64,000 bases of DNA from Methanobacterium veterum (GCF_000745485.1 NZ_KN050693.1:112570-176569), one strand, 5' to 3'; counted from the stretch's first letter, positions 1 through 11,534 are shown. Made by a program: numbers and translations. Notes: generated by a model from the sequence alone, not told the origin.

Positions 1-951
1 CTTTTTAACTGGAACCCATGCTTCTAACATTAAAGTTTTATTTGTTTCTCCAAAGAAAGAAAATATTTCATTTCTATTTTTTTCGATATCGAGCTGCTCT
101 TTTAATATTAAAAGATCATCTTTCCATTTTTCTGCAATATCTGCAAGTTCATTCATTAATTGTGCTTTTTCATTATCAATTTCATTGATTCTAGCTTCGG
201 CACTTGAAATTATTGCAGCTGGTTTTCCGGAAAGTCCTGAAGTATTATACAACTCAAATTCGAATCTTCTTAGAAGAGCTGAGACTTTACTACCATATTC
301 TTTTAAAGTTATGACGATTAAGATCTTTGTATCTTCTTCGGCATCTTGCTCTAAAATCACGATCTGATCTGTTATGGAAGTTACTTCTTTTTTAAATTCT
401 TCAAATTGAGCACTGGGCATTTTTCCAGCTATTGCAGAAGTATATATTGTATTTTCTAAATCACTGAGATCAATATCAATATTTTGGAGTTTAGTTGCAA
501 TGTTAAGAGCGTTGTTAAGCTCGTTTTTTTCTGAATCAAGAATATTTATTTTATTTTCGATTGTTTTTGTTTGTCCTTCTACTTTGTCTAGAACGGATTC
601 TGCATGTGCAATGAGAGTTTCCGTATCTAGATCTTCAACTTCTTTTTTTTGTGGTACTTTTGGATTTATAAAGCCCATAACACTCTTAAGAATGCCGCCT
701 TCTTTTCGTTCTGCGGATTTTAAAAAATCAACAATTCCTGCAGTCTTCATTTGAAGTGAAGATAGTTTACCAGTATAGGCAGTGGCCTTTGATGGTTTTA
801 AAATTTGTTTCCATTCCGCATCCTGTTGGATGCGTTCTGAAATATCATGGATTTGAACTATCTCTTCTTCATGAAGAGCACTTACCACAGAATTAGAATA
901 GGCATCTAAAGTGAGTATTTTAAGCTTTTTCATTCTCGCTGGCTTAAACAT
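1..951 (-). CDS. atpI: A/V-type ATP synthase subunit I, partial
   Basis: The frame is open from an ATG at 951 to the window edge (317 codons) and begins MFKPARMKKLKILTLDAY. Subunit I is the large membrane stator subunit (the a subunit equivalent) that carries protons or sodium ions past the rotor. Only its N-terminal cytoplasmic half is here: a long charged coiled-coil region containing the motif LEAWVPVKK at the edge. The membrane half lies beyond position 1. Full family members run about 650 residues, so roughly half is missing. A weak GTGAT ribosome site lies just upstream. The subunit H gene lies upstream by 33 bp, so this is the start of the ATP synthase operon reading leftward. Confidence 0.85.
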   Translation of the reverse strand, partial: MFKPARMKKLKILTLDAYSNSVVSALHEEEIVQIHDISERIQQDAEWKQILKPSKATAYTGKLSSLQMKTAGIVDFLKSAERKEGGILKSVMGFINPKVPQKKEVEDLDTETLIAHAESVLDKVEGQTKTIENKINILDSEKNELNNALNIATKLQNIDIDLSDLENTIYTSAIAGKMPSAQFEEFKKEVTSITDQIVILEQDAEEDTKILIVITLKEYGSKVSALLRRFEFELYNTSGLSGKPAAIISSAEARINEIDNEKAQLMNELADIAEKWKDDLLILKEQLDIEKNRNEIFSFFGETNKTLMLEAWVPVKK

Positions 952-984
952 ATTATCACTTTTTTTTAACTAACGAGAATAGGC

Positions 985-1299
985 CTATAGTATATTTTTA
1001 ACTATAACGTCTACAGCTTCATCAACTTTACCTGCAGCCTGATTTTTAGTTTTATTTATTTTCTCGTCAGCTTCTTTTGATATTTGGAGAGTTTCTTTTT
1101 TAGCTTCATCTTCTGCTTTAAAGATTATATCACCAGTTTCTTCATGAGCTTCGTCTTTAGCGTTTTTAATAAGCACCTCTGCCTTTTCTTTCGCTTCTTC
1201 TTTCATTTTAGAGGATCTTTGCTTTGCATCCTCTATTAGTTTATCGGCATCATTTTCTGCCTTTTTAATTGTCGTAATAGCTTCAGATATCGACATCAT
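985..1299 (-). CDS. ahaH: A/V-type ATP synthase subunit H
   Basis: This 104-residue protein is almost entirely a heptad-like Lys/Glu/Ala-rich coiled coil (for example DAKQRSSKMKEEAKEKAEVL). That is the form of subunit H/G, the peripheral stalk that pairs with subunit E to brace the catalytic head against the membrane subunit. It sits directly upstream of subunit I, the normal archaeal order (H-I-K-E-C-F-A-B-D). Two Met codons start the frame; the first follows a GGTGATTC ribosome site. Assignment rests on coiled-coil composition, length and position. Confidence 0.85.
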   Translation of the reverse strand: MMSISEAITTIKKAENDADKLIEDAKQRSSKMKEEAKEKAEVLIKNAKDEAHEETGDIIFKAEDEAKKETLQISKEADEKINKTKNQAAGKVDEAVDVIVKNIL

Positions 1300-1403
1300 T
1301 TTGAATCACCATGATGAACAAAACTCTATTTTCAGTTATATTTATCTTTTACTATTTAATTTTCCGAGGAATTTCTTTATAAATGAATATATAAAGAGGT
1401 ATG

Positions 1404-2225
1404 TTACTTTTCATCCTCTTTTATTATCCTGCGTTCATCAATGCCGTCATAGTAAATCTCTTCTGTATCGAATAATTTTCTGAAAGGAGCTTCTCTGGTC
1501 TGTTCTTCATATATATGTGTAACGAGAGCGGGAAGTCTCCCAATCATGAATATTCCAGTCCCAATAGTCCAATCGAAACCCATATCTGACAATATGCCTG
1601 CATTGGCTCCGTCGATATTCATTCTAATTCCTTTTTCTTCTAAAAGAATACTTTGAATTGTAAGTGCAAGCTCAGTGTGTATTCCTGAACACCCGTACTC
1701 TTTGGCAAGTTCTATAAGTTTGCGGGCCCTTGGATCTTCATTGTGGTATCTGTGGCCGAAACCAGGTATTTTATTTCCACTTTCTAAAAATTCATCCACC
1801 ATTTCCCTGGCAGTTGCTTCTATATCTCCATGTGATCGTTTAACACCTTCTTGAATGGTTTTCATGGCATTCTCTATGGCTCCTGCATGGTGTTTCCCAA
1901 AGGCCAAAAGTCCGCCTGAAACGCATGCGTGCATTGGGGATCCTGTAGATGCAATAATTCTTGCAGCCTGAGTACTTGGGGGTGTTACACCGTGATCACA
2001 AAAGGAAGTTAAGACTGCTTCAAACATTTTTGATTCACTTTCTGGTGGTAATTCTCCCTTAATGAGTAAATAAACCATTTCAGAAAAGGATATATTTCCT
2101 ATAAGATCCTCCTGCATGTATCCTCTAGTTTTAAGTTTATTTGGTTCAACGCTTGTTATGCTGGTCTTCCATTTGGGATTACCAAGTTTAAGTAGGTTTT
2201 CTATTGTTTCTCTTCCAATTGCCAT
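1404..2225 (-). CDS. Citryl-CoA lyase / short citrate synthase-like protein
   Basis: A 273-residue citrate synthase superfamily protein. The three catalytic positions can be placed: KHHAG (first His region), PGFGHRYHNEDPRA (second His) and NIDGANAG (Asp), followed by IGRLPALVTHIYEEQ and the REAPFRKL substrate-binding stretch. Its length matches citryl-CoA lyase-type proteins (about 260-280) rather than full citrate synthases (about 380), so it may cleave or form citryl-CoA or a related acyl-CoA. GTGAT lies six bases before the ATG. The fumarase-like gene ends 6 bp upstream, so the two are almost certainly co-transcribed. Substrate is not determinable from sequence. Confidence 0.75.
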   Translation of the reverse strand: MAIGRETIENLLKLGNPKWKTSITSVEPNKLKTRGYMQEDLIGNISFSEMVYLLIKGELPPESESKMFEAVLTSFCDHGVTPPSTQAARIIASTGSPMHACVSGGLLAFGKHHAGAIENAMKTIQEGVKRSHGDIEATAREMVDEFLESGNKIPGFGHRYHNEDPRARKLIELAKEYGCSGIHTELALTIQSILLEEKGIRMNIDGANAGILSDMGFDWTIGTGIFMIGRLPALVTHIYEEQTREAPFRKLFDTEEIYYDGIDERRIIKEDEK

Positions 2226-2231
2226 GATATA

Positions 2232-3092
2232 TCACTCCAGAATTGAGGAATGGAGAAATACTGACGATCTTCGTGGTTCCACGCAGCAGCACGGTCTCAT
2301 AGATAAAATTCTAACACCGCTTGCTCTTTGCGGACCAATTCTAACAAAAGATCCAAGTGCAGTAACAGAACCCCCAATTCCAAGTGCCCCTACTTTAGAA
2401 CTATTTATGGATTCTGTTATTTCCTCTTCTATTTTGGATTGTTCATTCAAATTTCCATATGCCATTGCTTTTACCATCAATGACGAAGCTTCAAAATGAG
2501 TTCTACCAATGCCTACAGCAGGGATGCATGGAGTGCACCCAAGCATTTTGACCTCTGATTTCATCCATGTTTTAACTTCATTAAATACTTTTCTATTATC
2601 CCTCTTATGGAAAACTCTATATGTGCTTGCCCTAATCTCAGGGCCTCCACCTAACATTAAAATATGAATATTCACACCATCTGATCGACTTTTATCAAGT
2701 ATAAATGATGGAGGGGTGAGTTTTCCAGGATCAGTATATAGCCCTTTACTCTGTTCTATCCGTTCAATACCATTGCCCCGTACGGCCATAGGTCTTGCAG
2801 GAAGTTCAATAAGACCTTTTTCTATTCCAAATTTTATATCTTCGAAGAAATTAGCAGGTAAACTGACATTTTCTCCAATTTCCACTAAAACATGTGGAAT
2901 ACCTGTATCATCACAAAGAGGAACCTTATTTTTATTTGCTATCTCAGCATTTTTTATGAGTAATTCAAGCATCCAGGAAGTGTTTTCATTAGTTTCCATG
3001 TCCACTGCTCTTTTATAAGCATCAAACTGATCCTTCCTGAAAGTTGTACTTGCTTCAATTACTGCGTCTCTGATTAAATTAACTATTTCCAT
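2232..3092 (-). CDS. Class I fumarate hydratase alpha-subunit-like protein
   Basis: About 286 residues from an ATG at 3092, chosen because AGGAAGTG lies about eight bases upstream. The Fe-S fumarase alpha family is shown by VPLCDDTGIPH near residue 62, by PCIPAVGIGRTHFEAS and by several Cys suited to a [4Fe-4S] cluster. The usual GVGIGGT is GVGIGRT-like here (AVGIGRT), and the tail has three consecutive Cys (RPCCCVEP), both departures from standard fumarase. No beta-subunit gene is adjacent. It may hydrate fumarate or a related diacid such as mesaconate; the neighbouring citryl-CoA lyase-like and MmgE/PrpD genes favour an organic-acid pathway. Confidence 0.7.
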   Translation of the reverse strand: MEIVNLIRDAVIEASTTFRKDQFDAYKRAVDMETNENTSWMLELLIKNAEIANKNKVPLCDDTGIPHVLVEIGENVSLPANFFEDIKFGIEKGLIELPARPMAVRGNGIERIEQSKGLYTDPGKLTPPSFILDKSRSDGVNIHILMLGGGPEIRASTYRVFHKRDNRKVFNEVKTWMKSEVKMLGCTPCIPAVGIGRTHFEASSLMVKAMAYGNLNEQSKIEEEITESINSSKVGALGIGGSVTALGSFVRIGPQRASGVRILSMRPCCCVEPRRSSVFLHSSILE

Positions 3093-3165
3093 CCAATAAA
3101 CACTTCCTAAGTACAATTTTTAGATAATAATTGAGTATATACTTTAAATTCCAGATAATCTAAAA

Positions 3166-4062
<897 letters not shown>

Positions 4063-4118
4063 CATTATCACTTATCCTTCTCTATTAGCGTAATTTATTA
4101 ATTTTAAATCTGAATAGT

Positions 4119-5435
4119 TTAGTTAGTTATTTTAAATTCATTATCCAGTGTCATCATTAATTCTTTCATGTTATAATTTTCTAAATCATCTAGTATTTCT
4201 AAAATATTGGCCGATACTCCTGGATTCAACTCTATGAATTTGTCCATTAATTCATTCAAGGTAAACTGGTTTTCAGGTTCTCCTTTTGGTAAATCAACAC
4301 ATTCACTGTAGGAGTGATCTTCAGTTTGGATTATTACGTTTGATGATCTTTTATATGGGTATGATTCATCCAGATTCTCATCACATTCAGTGACAATTTT
4401 ACTGGAAATTTTTGCTATTTCATCATCTGTTTTCAAGTCATCAAGACTTAAATTTCCATTTCGCACTGCTATTGCAAGACTTACAGGTAAACTTTGCCTT
4501 ATAGCTTCTTTTGTTTTTGGATCATAATTATCATGGTTTGCAGCAATTTTATATGTCTTAACGATTATTTTTTGTATATCATCTGTTTTAATACTGTTTT
4601 TATTTAAAATACAAAAAGCAGCATCAATTGTAGAGTGTAAATGTCTGCATACTGGGTATTTTTTGAAATATACATCCTGAATATGGAAATTTCCTATTTC
4701 CAGTTTCTTATTATTAATATCACCATTTACCATTGAGGATATAAACCCTTCTTTTCCATCGATGATTGAAGAAGCGCCGGTAAATCCCTCTTTTGCAAGA
4801 AGCGCTGATAAAACTCCTGTATGTGCAGCTTTTCCTGCATGTAGATGTTTTCCCATTGATCCAGAATGGTCTGATTCTAAAAGGCCGGCTGCCTGAGTTC
4901 CTGCAAGTCCAAGGGCATTTAATGTCTCTTTTTTGTCAAGTTTTAGTGCGTAGCATGCAGCAGCTGCAGCTCCAAACGTTCCGCAGGTTCCAGTACTGTG
5001 AAACCCTTTATTCCGATGTTCGGGGTTTACAAGAATTCCAAGGGAGATTGCAACTTCATAGCCTGCAATGATTGAGTTTATAAATTCTTTTCCACTTTTG
5101 TTAGATGCTTCGCAGGTTGATAATGCTGCGGGTATAACACAGGCTCCGGGGTGCATCTGGGCAAATCTGTGTCCGTCATCTAAATCAAGGCAGTGTGCAG
5201 CTATCCCATTTGCAAGAGCAGAATCAAGAATATTTGCTTTTTTATGGCCAATGATAGTTGATTCACTGTCTTCTTTTACAATATTATTTATTGCAATTGA
5301 GCTTCTGGTTTTAGATCCCCTGAGAGTTACCCCTAAAAAGTCTAAAAAACAGAGTTTAGCCTGATCTATGGCTTGTTTAGGGCCTTTTTTATGGTGAGTT
5401 CCAGTAATAAAATCTGTAAATTTTCCTGTTATCAT
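4119..5435 (-). CDS. MmgE/PrpD family protein (2-methylcitrate dehydratase / cis-aconitate decarboxylase-like)
   Basis: A 438-residue protein with the family's landmarks: an N-terminal LDFLGVTLRGSKT, ANGIAAHCLDLDDGHR near residue 75-90, HPGACVIPAALS, GTCGTFGAAAAACYAL, KHLHAGKAAHTGVLSALLAKEGFTG and a KKYPVCRHLHSTIDAA stretch near residue 260. Members dehydrate 2-methylcitrate, decarboxylate cis-aconitate or carry out similar reactions without a metal cluster. Full length for the family. As the probable first gene of the four-gene minus-strand run it suggests tricarboxylate or branched diacid chemistry feeding the fumarase-like and citryl-CoA lyase-like enzymes. Exact substrate unknown. Confidence 0.8.
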   Translation of the reverse strand: MITGKFTDFITGTHHKKGPKQAIDQAKLCFLDFLGVTLRGSKTRSSIAINNIVKEDSESTIIGHKKANILDSALANGIAAHCLDLDDGHRFAQMHPGACVIPAALSTCEASNKSGKEFINSIIAGYEVAISLGILVNPEHRNKGFHSTGTCGTFGAAAAACYALKLDKKETLNALGLAGTQAAGLLESDHSGSMGKHLHAGKAAHTGVLSALLAKEGFTGASSIIDGKEGFISSMVNGDINNKKLEIGNFHIQDVYFKKYPVCRHLHSTIDAAFCILNKNSIKTDDIQKIIVKTYKIAANHDNYDPKTKEAIRQSLPVSLAIAVRNGNLSLDDLKTDDEIAKISSKIVTECDENLDESYPYKRSSNVIIQTEDHSYSECVDLPKGEPENQFTLNELMDKFIELNPGVSANILEILDDLENYNMKELMMTLDNEFKITN

Positions 5436-5902
5436 TGATCGTAAATTCTAGGTTCATAAGATAAACTTTTTGATCAGTTTGTTAATCATATACTCTGTAA
5501 AAACATGTAAATTAAAAAAATCATGTGTAAATATGGATAAAATTAGATAAATTGATTATAGTAATTGATAAAAAATGATCTAGATCCATTAATAATATAA
5601 ATTAATAGATTAATATTACTTTAAATAGTTCGATTCAATTCTACATTGGTTCTTATCCAATTCACTACTTCCATATATTATGATATTATATGCATTTGCA
5701 CCAGAAAAGGGTGTGATAATATTCATAGACAGTCATATTTGGAATAACTTTTTATAGGATAAAATACAAATATTAAGCCAGAATGCGGACAGTAGATGAT
5801 TGAATTAATTTGATTATGACACCCCGGTCAACTTAAGAATAATAAGTTGATATGATGTTCGTATATTGTTCTGTAACTTAAATAAACTGAGAAAGTGATG
5901 GT
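5436..5902. other. Intergenic region, divergent promoters
   Basis: AT-rich 467-bp gap between divergent genes. It must hold the promoter of the MmgE/PrpD operon (left) and of the response regulator (right). AAGTGATGGT precedes the ATG at 5903 as ribosome site. No small gene, hairpin or repeat was recognised. Confidence 0.5.
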
Positions 5903-6349
5903 ATGTCAGATATTGAATTTACTAAAATATTATTAGTTGAGGATAATCCGGCAGATATTCGCCTCTTTAAAGAAGCATTTAAAGAATCAAACTTTCAAAA
6001 TGAATTTTATTCAGTTAAAAATAGCAGTGATGCCAATAATTTCTTAAATCGTCAGGAAAAATATACTAATGTCCCTAAACCGGATATAATATTACTTGAT
6101 ATCAATATACCTCCAACTGGAGGTTTTGATGTTTTAAAAAAAGTTAAAACAAATGATCATCTCAAATTAATTCCAGTGATAATCATTTCAGCGTCTCGAA
6201 ATGAAAGAGACATGCTGTGTGCATATCATTACCATGCAAATGCGTTCATCGTCAAACCAAGTGATTATGATTCATTTATCAAGTTCTCTGACTCTCTTGG
6301 AGATTTCTGGATTAACTGGGCAAAGCTGCCTGGTGAAATGGAAATTTAA
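5903..6349 (+). CDS. Single-domain response regulator (CheY/Rcp1-like)
   Basis: A 148-residue receiver domain with no output domain. ILLVEDNPAD at residues 9-18 gives the acidic pocket, D66 in LLDINIPPTGG is the phosphorylation site, IIISASRN carries the conserved Ser, and FIVKPSDYDSF carries the switch Lys. The NPADIRLFKEAF start and the loop before D66 resemble Rcp1-type regulators that receive phosphate from PAS/GAF histidine kinases. There is no kinase beside it; the PAS kinase at 19.6 kb is a possible partner but this is inference. The role is probably phosphorelay or protein-protein signalling. Confidence 0.88.
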   Translation: MSDIEFTKILLVEDNPADIRLFKEAFKESNFQNEFYSVKNSSDANNFLNRQEKYTNVPKPDIILLDINIPPTGGFDVLKKVKTNDHLKLIPVIIISASRNERDMLCAYHYHANAFIVKPSDYDSFIKFSDSLGDFWINWAKLPGEMEI

Positions 6350-6367
6350 AAATATGGTAAAAATGAA

Positions 6368-7618
<1,251 letters not shown>

Positions 7619-7668
7619 AAAATTCACCTGACAATATACAATTACATAGATCTAATTCGGTGATCAAA

Positions 7669-8610
7669 ATGCAAAGGGATCATATCTTAAGAGAAATAAA
7701 CGAACTTTTGGCAAACCATAATTTTGAAACTTCTCACATATATGATAGAAGTTGTTTTGATATGGTCGCTCGAAAAAGATTGTTGTTGCTATTACTTAAA
7801 GTTTTAATCAATATAGATTCTTTTACAGGGCAGCAGGCAGAAGAAATAAAGAAGTTAGCAAGCACTTTTCTAGCATCTCCTCTAGTTGTAGGGGTAAAAT
7901 CCAAATATGAATATTTGGAAGAGGACGTTGTCTATGAAAGACATGGAATACCTGTAATTGCTCCTGAAACCCTGCGGAATATGATTACAGAAGAAATTTA
8001 TCCTGAAGTGTTTGCAGACCGTGGGGGATACTTCGTTCAGATAGATGGTGACGCTGTTAAAGAAGCTAGAGAAAGAGAAAACCTTTCCCTCAAAGAACTA
8101 GCAGATAAAGCCCATGTTTCACGTGAAACTATATATAAATATGAACGTGGACAGGTTAGGGCATCCCCTGAAACTGTGATAACTCTTGAAACTATTTTAA
8201 ACATGAAAATTACACTTTCAGTCGATCTCTTTAAAGTTCCGGAAGCTGAAAAAGAGGTCATCACTGAAAAAACACCAAAAGAATTAATTAAATTAGGCTT
8301 TGGAATTATTCCAACCAGCAAAACTCCTTTCGATGCACTCACAACCAGCGACCCTCAATTAAAAGAAAAGATCGCCATGATAACAAATATGGAAAAAAAC
8401 AGGAACCAGAAGATCCTGGAAAAAATGGCGGTAAATGTTAAAGACCTTGCAGGTGTAACTGGGACGGATGCAGTATTCATTTTAAAGAATAAAAAACCTT
8501 TAAGTTGTATTGAAGGTGTCCCGGCTGTTCACAGTTGGGAAATGAGTGAAATGGAAAGCCGCGGGGAATTCTTGAAAATCATCAGAGAACGGAAAGAAGA
8601 ATGTAACTAA
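7669..8610 (+). CDS. Archaeal HTH-type transcriptional regulator (XRE-like HTH)
   Basis: About 313 residues, ATG at 7669 behind GGTGATC (GTG at 7660 is part of the ribosome site). The N-terminal 110 residues resemble a nuclease-fold domain (SPLVVGVKSKYEYLEEDVVYERHGIPV), followed by a Cro/C1-type HTH at about residues 125-180 (REREN LSLKELADKAHVSRETIYKYERGQ) and a conserved C-terminal domain. This architecture is a widespread conserved archaeal putative transcriptional regulator. It is divergent from tiaS by 50 bp, so the two share a promoter region. Target genes unknown. Confidence 0.85.
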   Translation: MQRDHILREINELLANHNFETSHIYDRSCFDMVARKRLLLLLLKVLINIDSFTGQQAEEIKKLASTFLASPLVVGVKSKYEYLEEDVVYERHGIPVIAPETLRNMITEEIYPEVFADRGGYFVQIDGDAVKEARERENLSLKELADKAHVSRETIYKYERGQVRASPETVITLETILNMKITLSVDLFKVPEAEKEVITEKTPKELIKLGFGIIPTSKTPFDALTTSDPQLKEKIAMITNMEKNRNQKILEKMAVNVKDLAGVTGTDAVFILKNKKPLSCIEGVPAVHSWEMSEMESRGEFLKIIRERKEECN

Positions 8611-8670
8611 AAAAATTTTCCTAGAAAATTTTTTATCAAAAAATCCTAGCGAAAAACTTTGTTTTTCGCT
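8610..8670 (+). terminator. Two adjacent hairpins ending the HTH-regulator gene
   Basis: Directly after the stop codon there is a perfect 11-bp inverted repeat (arms 8610-8620 and 8624-8634, A6TTTTC with a CTA loop) followed by T-rich DNA. A second perfect 10-bp stem with a 3-base loop follows (arms 8648-8657 and 8661-8670, AGCGAAAAAC/GTTTTTCGCT). A third, GCTCAAAA/TTTTGAGC, lies at 8788-8808. Together these are a good transcription stop. The rest of 8611-8904 is AT-rich with no gene seen. Confidence 0.6.
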
Positions 8671-8904
8671 GCGGAGATCGAGAATCAAAACGAATTCACT
8701 ATTTAATTATTTTTTAATTCATAAAATCCTTATTTTAATTTTTTTATTTAAATCTATAGATATTCCGAAGCAATTGAAATTTGCCTCGCTCAAAAATGAA
8801 TTTTGAGCTCGGAGAAAAAGGGTTCAATTATTTTTCATATTTTTTTAAAAAGAAATCAATTTTATCCACAAATAAATTCAAACCAAAAAATAAAATTTTA
8901 TTGG

Positions 8905-9654
8905 CTACTTGTTTTTAAGCAAACCAAAGGTTTCTTCAGCTTCCCTTTCAGATGCAATTCCCACAGTCATTAAATCAACATAATCCAGTGTTTTCAAGAA
9001 GTCAAAAGCATCGTCAGGAGTAAGTATTCCAGCAGCCATAGTCTGCATTGCAATGATTGTTTTATTTAATTTAACAATTATATCTCTAAATTCGCCACGT
9101 TCTTTGGCAATAAAAGCGTCAGTATCCATTAGATATCCTAGTTTATTTACAGGGACCATATAAATATCAAATAAGTCCAATATGGGTGATTCTAAAAGAT
9201 TTTTTGTTGTATTGAAAGGCTTGCGTGTTGTAATCCCTGGAACAGCCCCTGTTTGCTGTATATCTTCAAGTTTTTCAGCTAAAAAATCGTAATTCAAACT
9301 ATCGGCGGCTGCATCATGAAGAATCATAGCACTTGCTCCAAGCTGGGATAGAAGTTCTATATCTTCATTTTCACAGTCCTGTCTTACAGTTCCAACAATA
9401 TTAAAATCATAACCTTCATCCACGGCCCAGTTAAGGGCTTTTACTACAGGTTCATAAGGTATAAGCTGAATACCAGTAATTCCAAGTTCATGTGATTTCT
9501 TAAGTATTTTAAGTATGTTTTCTGGTTTGTCATAAAGGTCTAACTGGTAAAGTCTAGATCTATGCCCAAAATGAGCTGCCCCTATAAAAGGAGAAGTCCC
9601 AAGAAGAGTTCTTGGTATTTCCCTGTTGTTGATTGTAATAGTTCCCTCAAACAT
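8905..9654 (-). CDS. Conserved hypothetical TIM-barrel-like protein
   Basis: A 249-residue soluble protein, probably an alpha/beta barrel: repeated strand-helix units such as GITGIQLIPYEPVVKALNWA, DFNIVGTVRQDCENEDIELL, GASAMILHDAAADS and YVDLMTVGIASEREAEETF. The order of these elements recalls aldo/keto reductase-type or HisA/F-like barrels, but no catalytic motif could be assigned. GGGAT lies four bases before the ATG. It is followed upstream at 13 bp by the YbjQ-like gene, likely one operon. Function unknown. Confidence 0.6.
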   Translation of the reverse strand: MFEGTITINNREIPRTLLGTSPFIGAAHFGHRSRLYQLDLYDKPENILKILKKSHELGITGIQLIPYEPVVKALNWAVDEGYDFNIVGTVRQDCENEDIELLSQLGASAMILHDAAADSLNYDFLAEKLEDIQQTGAVPGITTRKPFNTTKNLLESPILDLFDIYMVPVNKLGYLMDTDAFIAKERGEFRDIIVKLNKTIIAMQTMAAGILTPDDAFDFLKTLDYVDLMTVGIASEREAEETFGLLKNK

Positions 9655-9667
9655 TTTTATCCCAAAT

Positions 9668-10003
9668 TTACTCCTTTTCTACTGTTACTGCAGTTCCATA
9701 GGCTAAAATTTCCTGCATCACGTCTGAGATGTCATTTGAATCAAAACGCACGCTTATTACAGCATTAGCTCCCATTGATCGCGCGTGACGTACCATTCTA
9801 TGTAAAGCTTCATCTCTTGTATCTTCCATCATTTTAACATATTCTTTTATTTCCCCACCAAACATGGAACGCAGTCCTGCACCTATTTGTCCGCCAAGAC
9901 CCCTACTTCTTACAGTCAGTCCATATACAAAACCGTGAGTTTCAACAGCTTTGTATCCAGGTACGTGGTTTGAACTTACCACAATGAATTCATTTACATC
10001 CAT
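9668..10003 (-). CDS. YbjQ/UPF0145 family protein
   Basis: A 111-residue protein of the YbjQ (heavy-metal-binding-like) family: VVSSNHVPGYKAVETHGFVYG at the start, a Gly-rich GGQIGAGLRSMFGGEIKEY in the middle, DTRDEALHRMVRHARSMGANAVISVRFDSN and a hydrophobic C terminus. These small proteins form rings in crystal structures; their cellular role is not established. GGGAGGC lies six bases upstream of the ATG. It reads into the barrel protein 13 bp downstream. Confidence 0.85.
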   Translation of the reverse strand: MDVNEFIVVSSNHVPGYKAVETHGFVYGLTVRSRGLGGQIGAGLRSMFGGEIKEYVKMMEDTRDEALHRMVRHARSMGANAVISVRFDSNDISDVMQEILAYGTAVTVEKE

Positions 10004-10049
10004 ATTATTTTGCCTCCCTCTAACAGTGAACTAACTATTTATTATGTGC

Positions 10050-11534
10050 TTAAAATAGTTTTTGAATATCGTTGAACTGTTCTCCCATCCATCTATATAC
10101 ATCATAGTGACAGATAGTATTTTTAAGTCCATTTAAACGCTTTTTACGTTGGTCATGTTTCATTGCAACGGCTTTATAAATGGCATCCGCTGTTTCTGTA
10201 ATATCAAGTGCATTTATATTAATTGCATTTTCTTTAAGTTCATCGTAAGCTCCTGTGGTTTCAGATATTATTAAAATACCATCATTTTCATTTACAATGC
10301 TCCCTTCTTTAGGGACGATGTTCATTCCATCATTAATTGAATTTATTAAAAGGCAGTCATAGTTTTTAAATGCGGCAGTTACAAGTGAATATTCAGCATC
10401 AAAATGAGGAACTATAGGTTTCCACCCATCTTTAGAATATTTTGCATTGATTTCAGTGATTATATTATTTACATTAGTTTTATAGTCCCTGTATTCTTTC
10501 ACATTCTCTCTGGTTGTCACCCCAGTTATGAAAAATGTGACTTTGCCTTTAAATTCGGGGTGCTTCTGGAAGAAAAGATCATATGCTTTAAAACCCCTTA
10601 TAATATTTTTACTGGGATCAGTTCTTTCAGTTCTGTAAATTAAAAAGTTATTTCCCTTGATTTTTTTTACATACTGCTCCTGCTTTAAAACCTCATCGGA
10701 TTTTGCAAATTCATTTAGCTTTTTGGTATCAACAGAAATAGGATAGTTCTTTACAAATGTCTCACGGCCATTATAATGCACTATATTATTTTTAAAGTCT
10801 ACTTCATCTGCATATTTTTCACATGTCATAAGAAAATTCTTAACATATTTTTTAGTATGAAAACCAAGGTGATTATTAGATAAAAGCCCTTCTATAATGA
10901 ATTTCCTAATGTATCGGGGATATATATTAAAATAATCTGGATGAGGCCATGGAATATGTATGAACTGACTCAAAAAAATATCATCAAACTTTTCACGGAT
11001 ATATGCTGGACATGTTTGCAGATGGGTGTCCTGAAGCATTATTAAAGGTTCTTTATCTGATAAATTCACTTCTTTAATTATTTTTTCTGCAAATCTCTGG
11101 TTTACATATTGATAGCTCTGCCAGGCATGATGTAAACTGTCATCAATTTCTGGAGTATATGTTAAATTCCACAGATAATGATATATAAACCATAAAAAAG
11201 GGTTATGGAAAGAATTATAAAATTCATTGTATTTTTCTCTGTCTAATCTAATTAATTGGACATTTAACCGGGGTTCTTCCAGTGGAATGGGTATTTTATT
11301 TTCTGGGAATCTGCCTGCCATTTCCATATCTGCATCGGTCATGGCGCTTGCAACCCATGTACCTCCATTCTTTTCCATAAATGGGAGCAAAGTGGGAACT
11401 ATTCCTCCGGCCCCTATTTTCATCCCTATTTCATCATTATCCTCATAAAAGAATTCTACTGGGCTGCGGTTAGATGCTATGATTAAATTTTTATCTTCAA
11501 GAAATCGATTTATGCATTCATCTAAAGCTGGAAT
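10050..11534 (-). CDS. otsA: Trehalose-6-phosphate synthase (GT20), apparent ATT start
   Basis: Transfers glucose from UDP-glucose to glucose-6-phosphate. The first ATG (11423, MKIGAGGIVPT) is internal to the conserved fold: upstream in frame lies KNLIIASNRSPVEFFYEDN, the N-terminal strand and phosphate-binding NR-PVEF segment of the family. No ATG, GTG, TTG or CTG occurs between that segment and the stop at 11553-11555. A strong AGGAGG at 11543-11548 sits eight bases before an ATT at 11534, chosen as start (494 residues, normal for OtsA). Other motifs: MLQDTHLQTCPAYIREK, HIPWPHPDYF, RTERTDPSKNIIRGFKAYDL, CLLINSINDGMNIVPKEG. A second copy lies just upstream; no trehalose phosphatase gene is nearby. 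Confidence 0.85.
   Translation of the reverse strand: MPALDECINRFLEDKNLIIASNRSPVEFFYEDNDEIGMKIGAGGIVPTLLPFMEKNGGTWVASAMTDADMEMAGRFPENKIPIPLEEPRLNVQLIRLDREKYNEFYNSFHNPFLWFIYHYLWNLTYTPEIDDSLHHAWQSYQYVNQRFAEKIIKEVNLSDKEPLIMLQDTHLQTCPAYIREKFDDIFLSQFIHIPWPHPDYFNIYPRYIRKFIIEGLLSNNHLGFHTKKYVKNFLMTCEKYADEVDFKNNIVHYNGRETFVKNYPISVDTKKLNEFAKSDEVLKQEQYVKKIKGNNFLIYRTERTDPSKNIIRGFKAYDLFFQKHPEFKGKVTFFITGVTTRENVKEYRDYKTNVNNIITEINAKYSKDGWKPIVPHFDAEYSLVTAAFKNYDCLLINSINDGMNIVPKEGSIVNENDGILIISETTGAYDELKENAININALDITETADAIYKAVAMKHDQRKKRLNGLKNTICHYDVYRWMGEQFNDIQKLF

Noticed and set aside
2116..2499. 127-codon plus-strand frame
   Set aside because: It is antisense to the fumarase-like and citryl-CoA lyase-like genes, both with clear families; it has no ribosome site.
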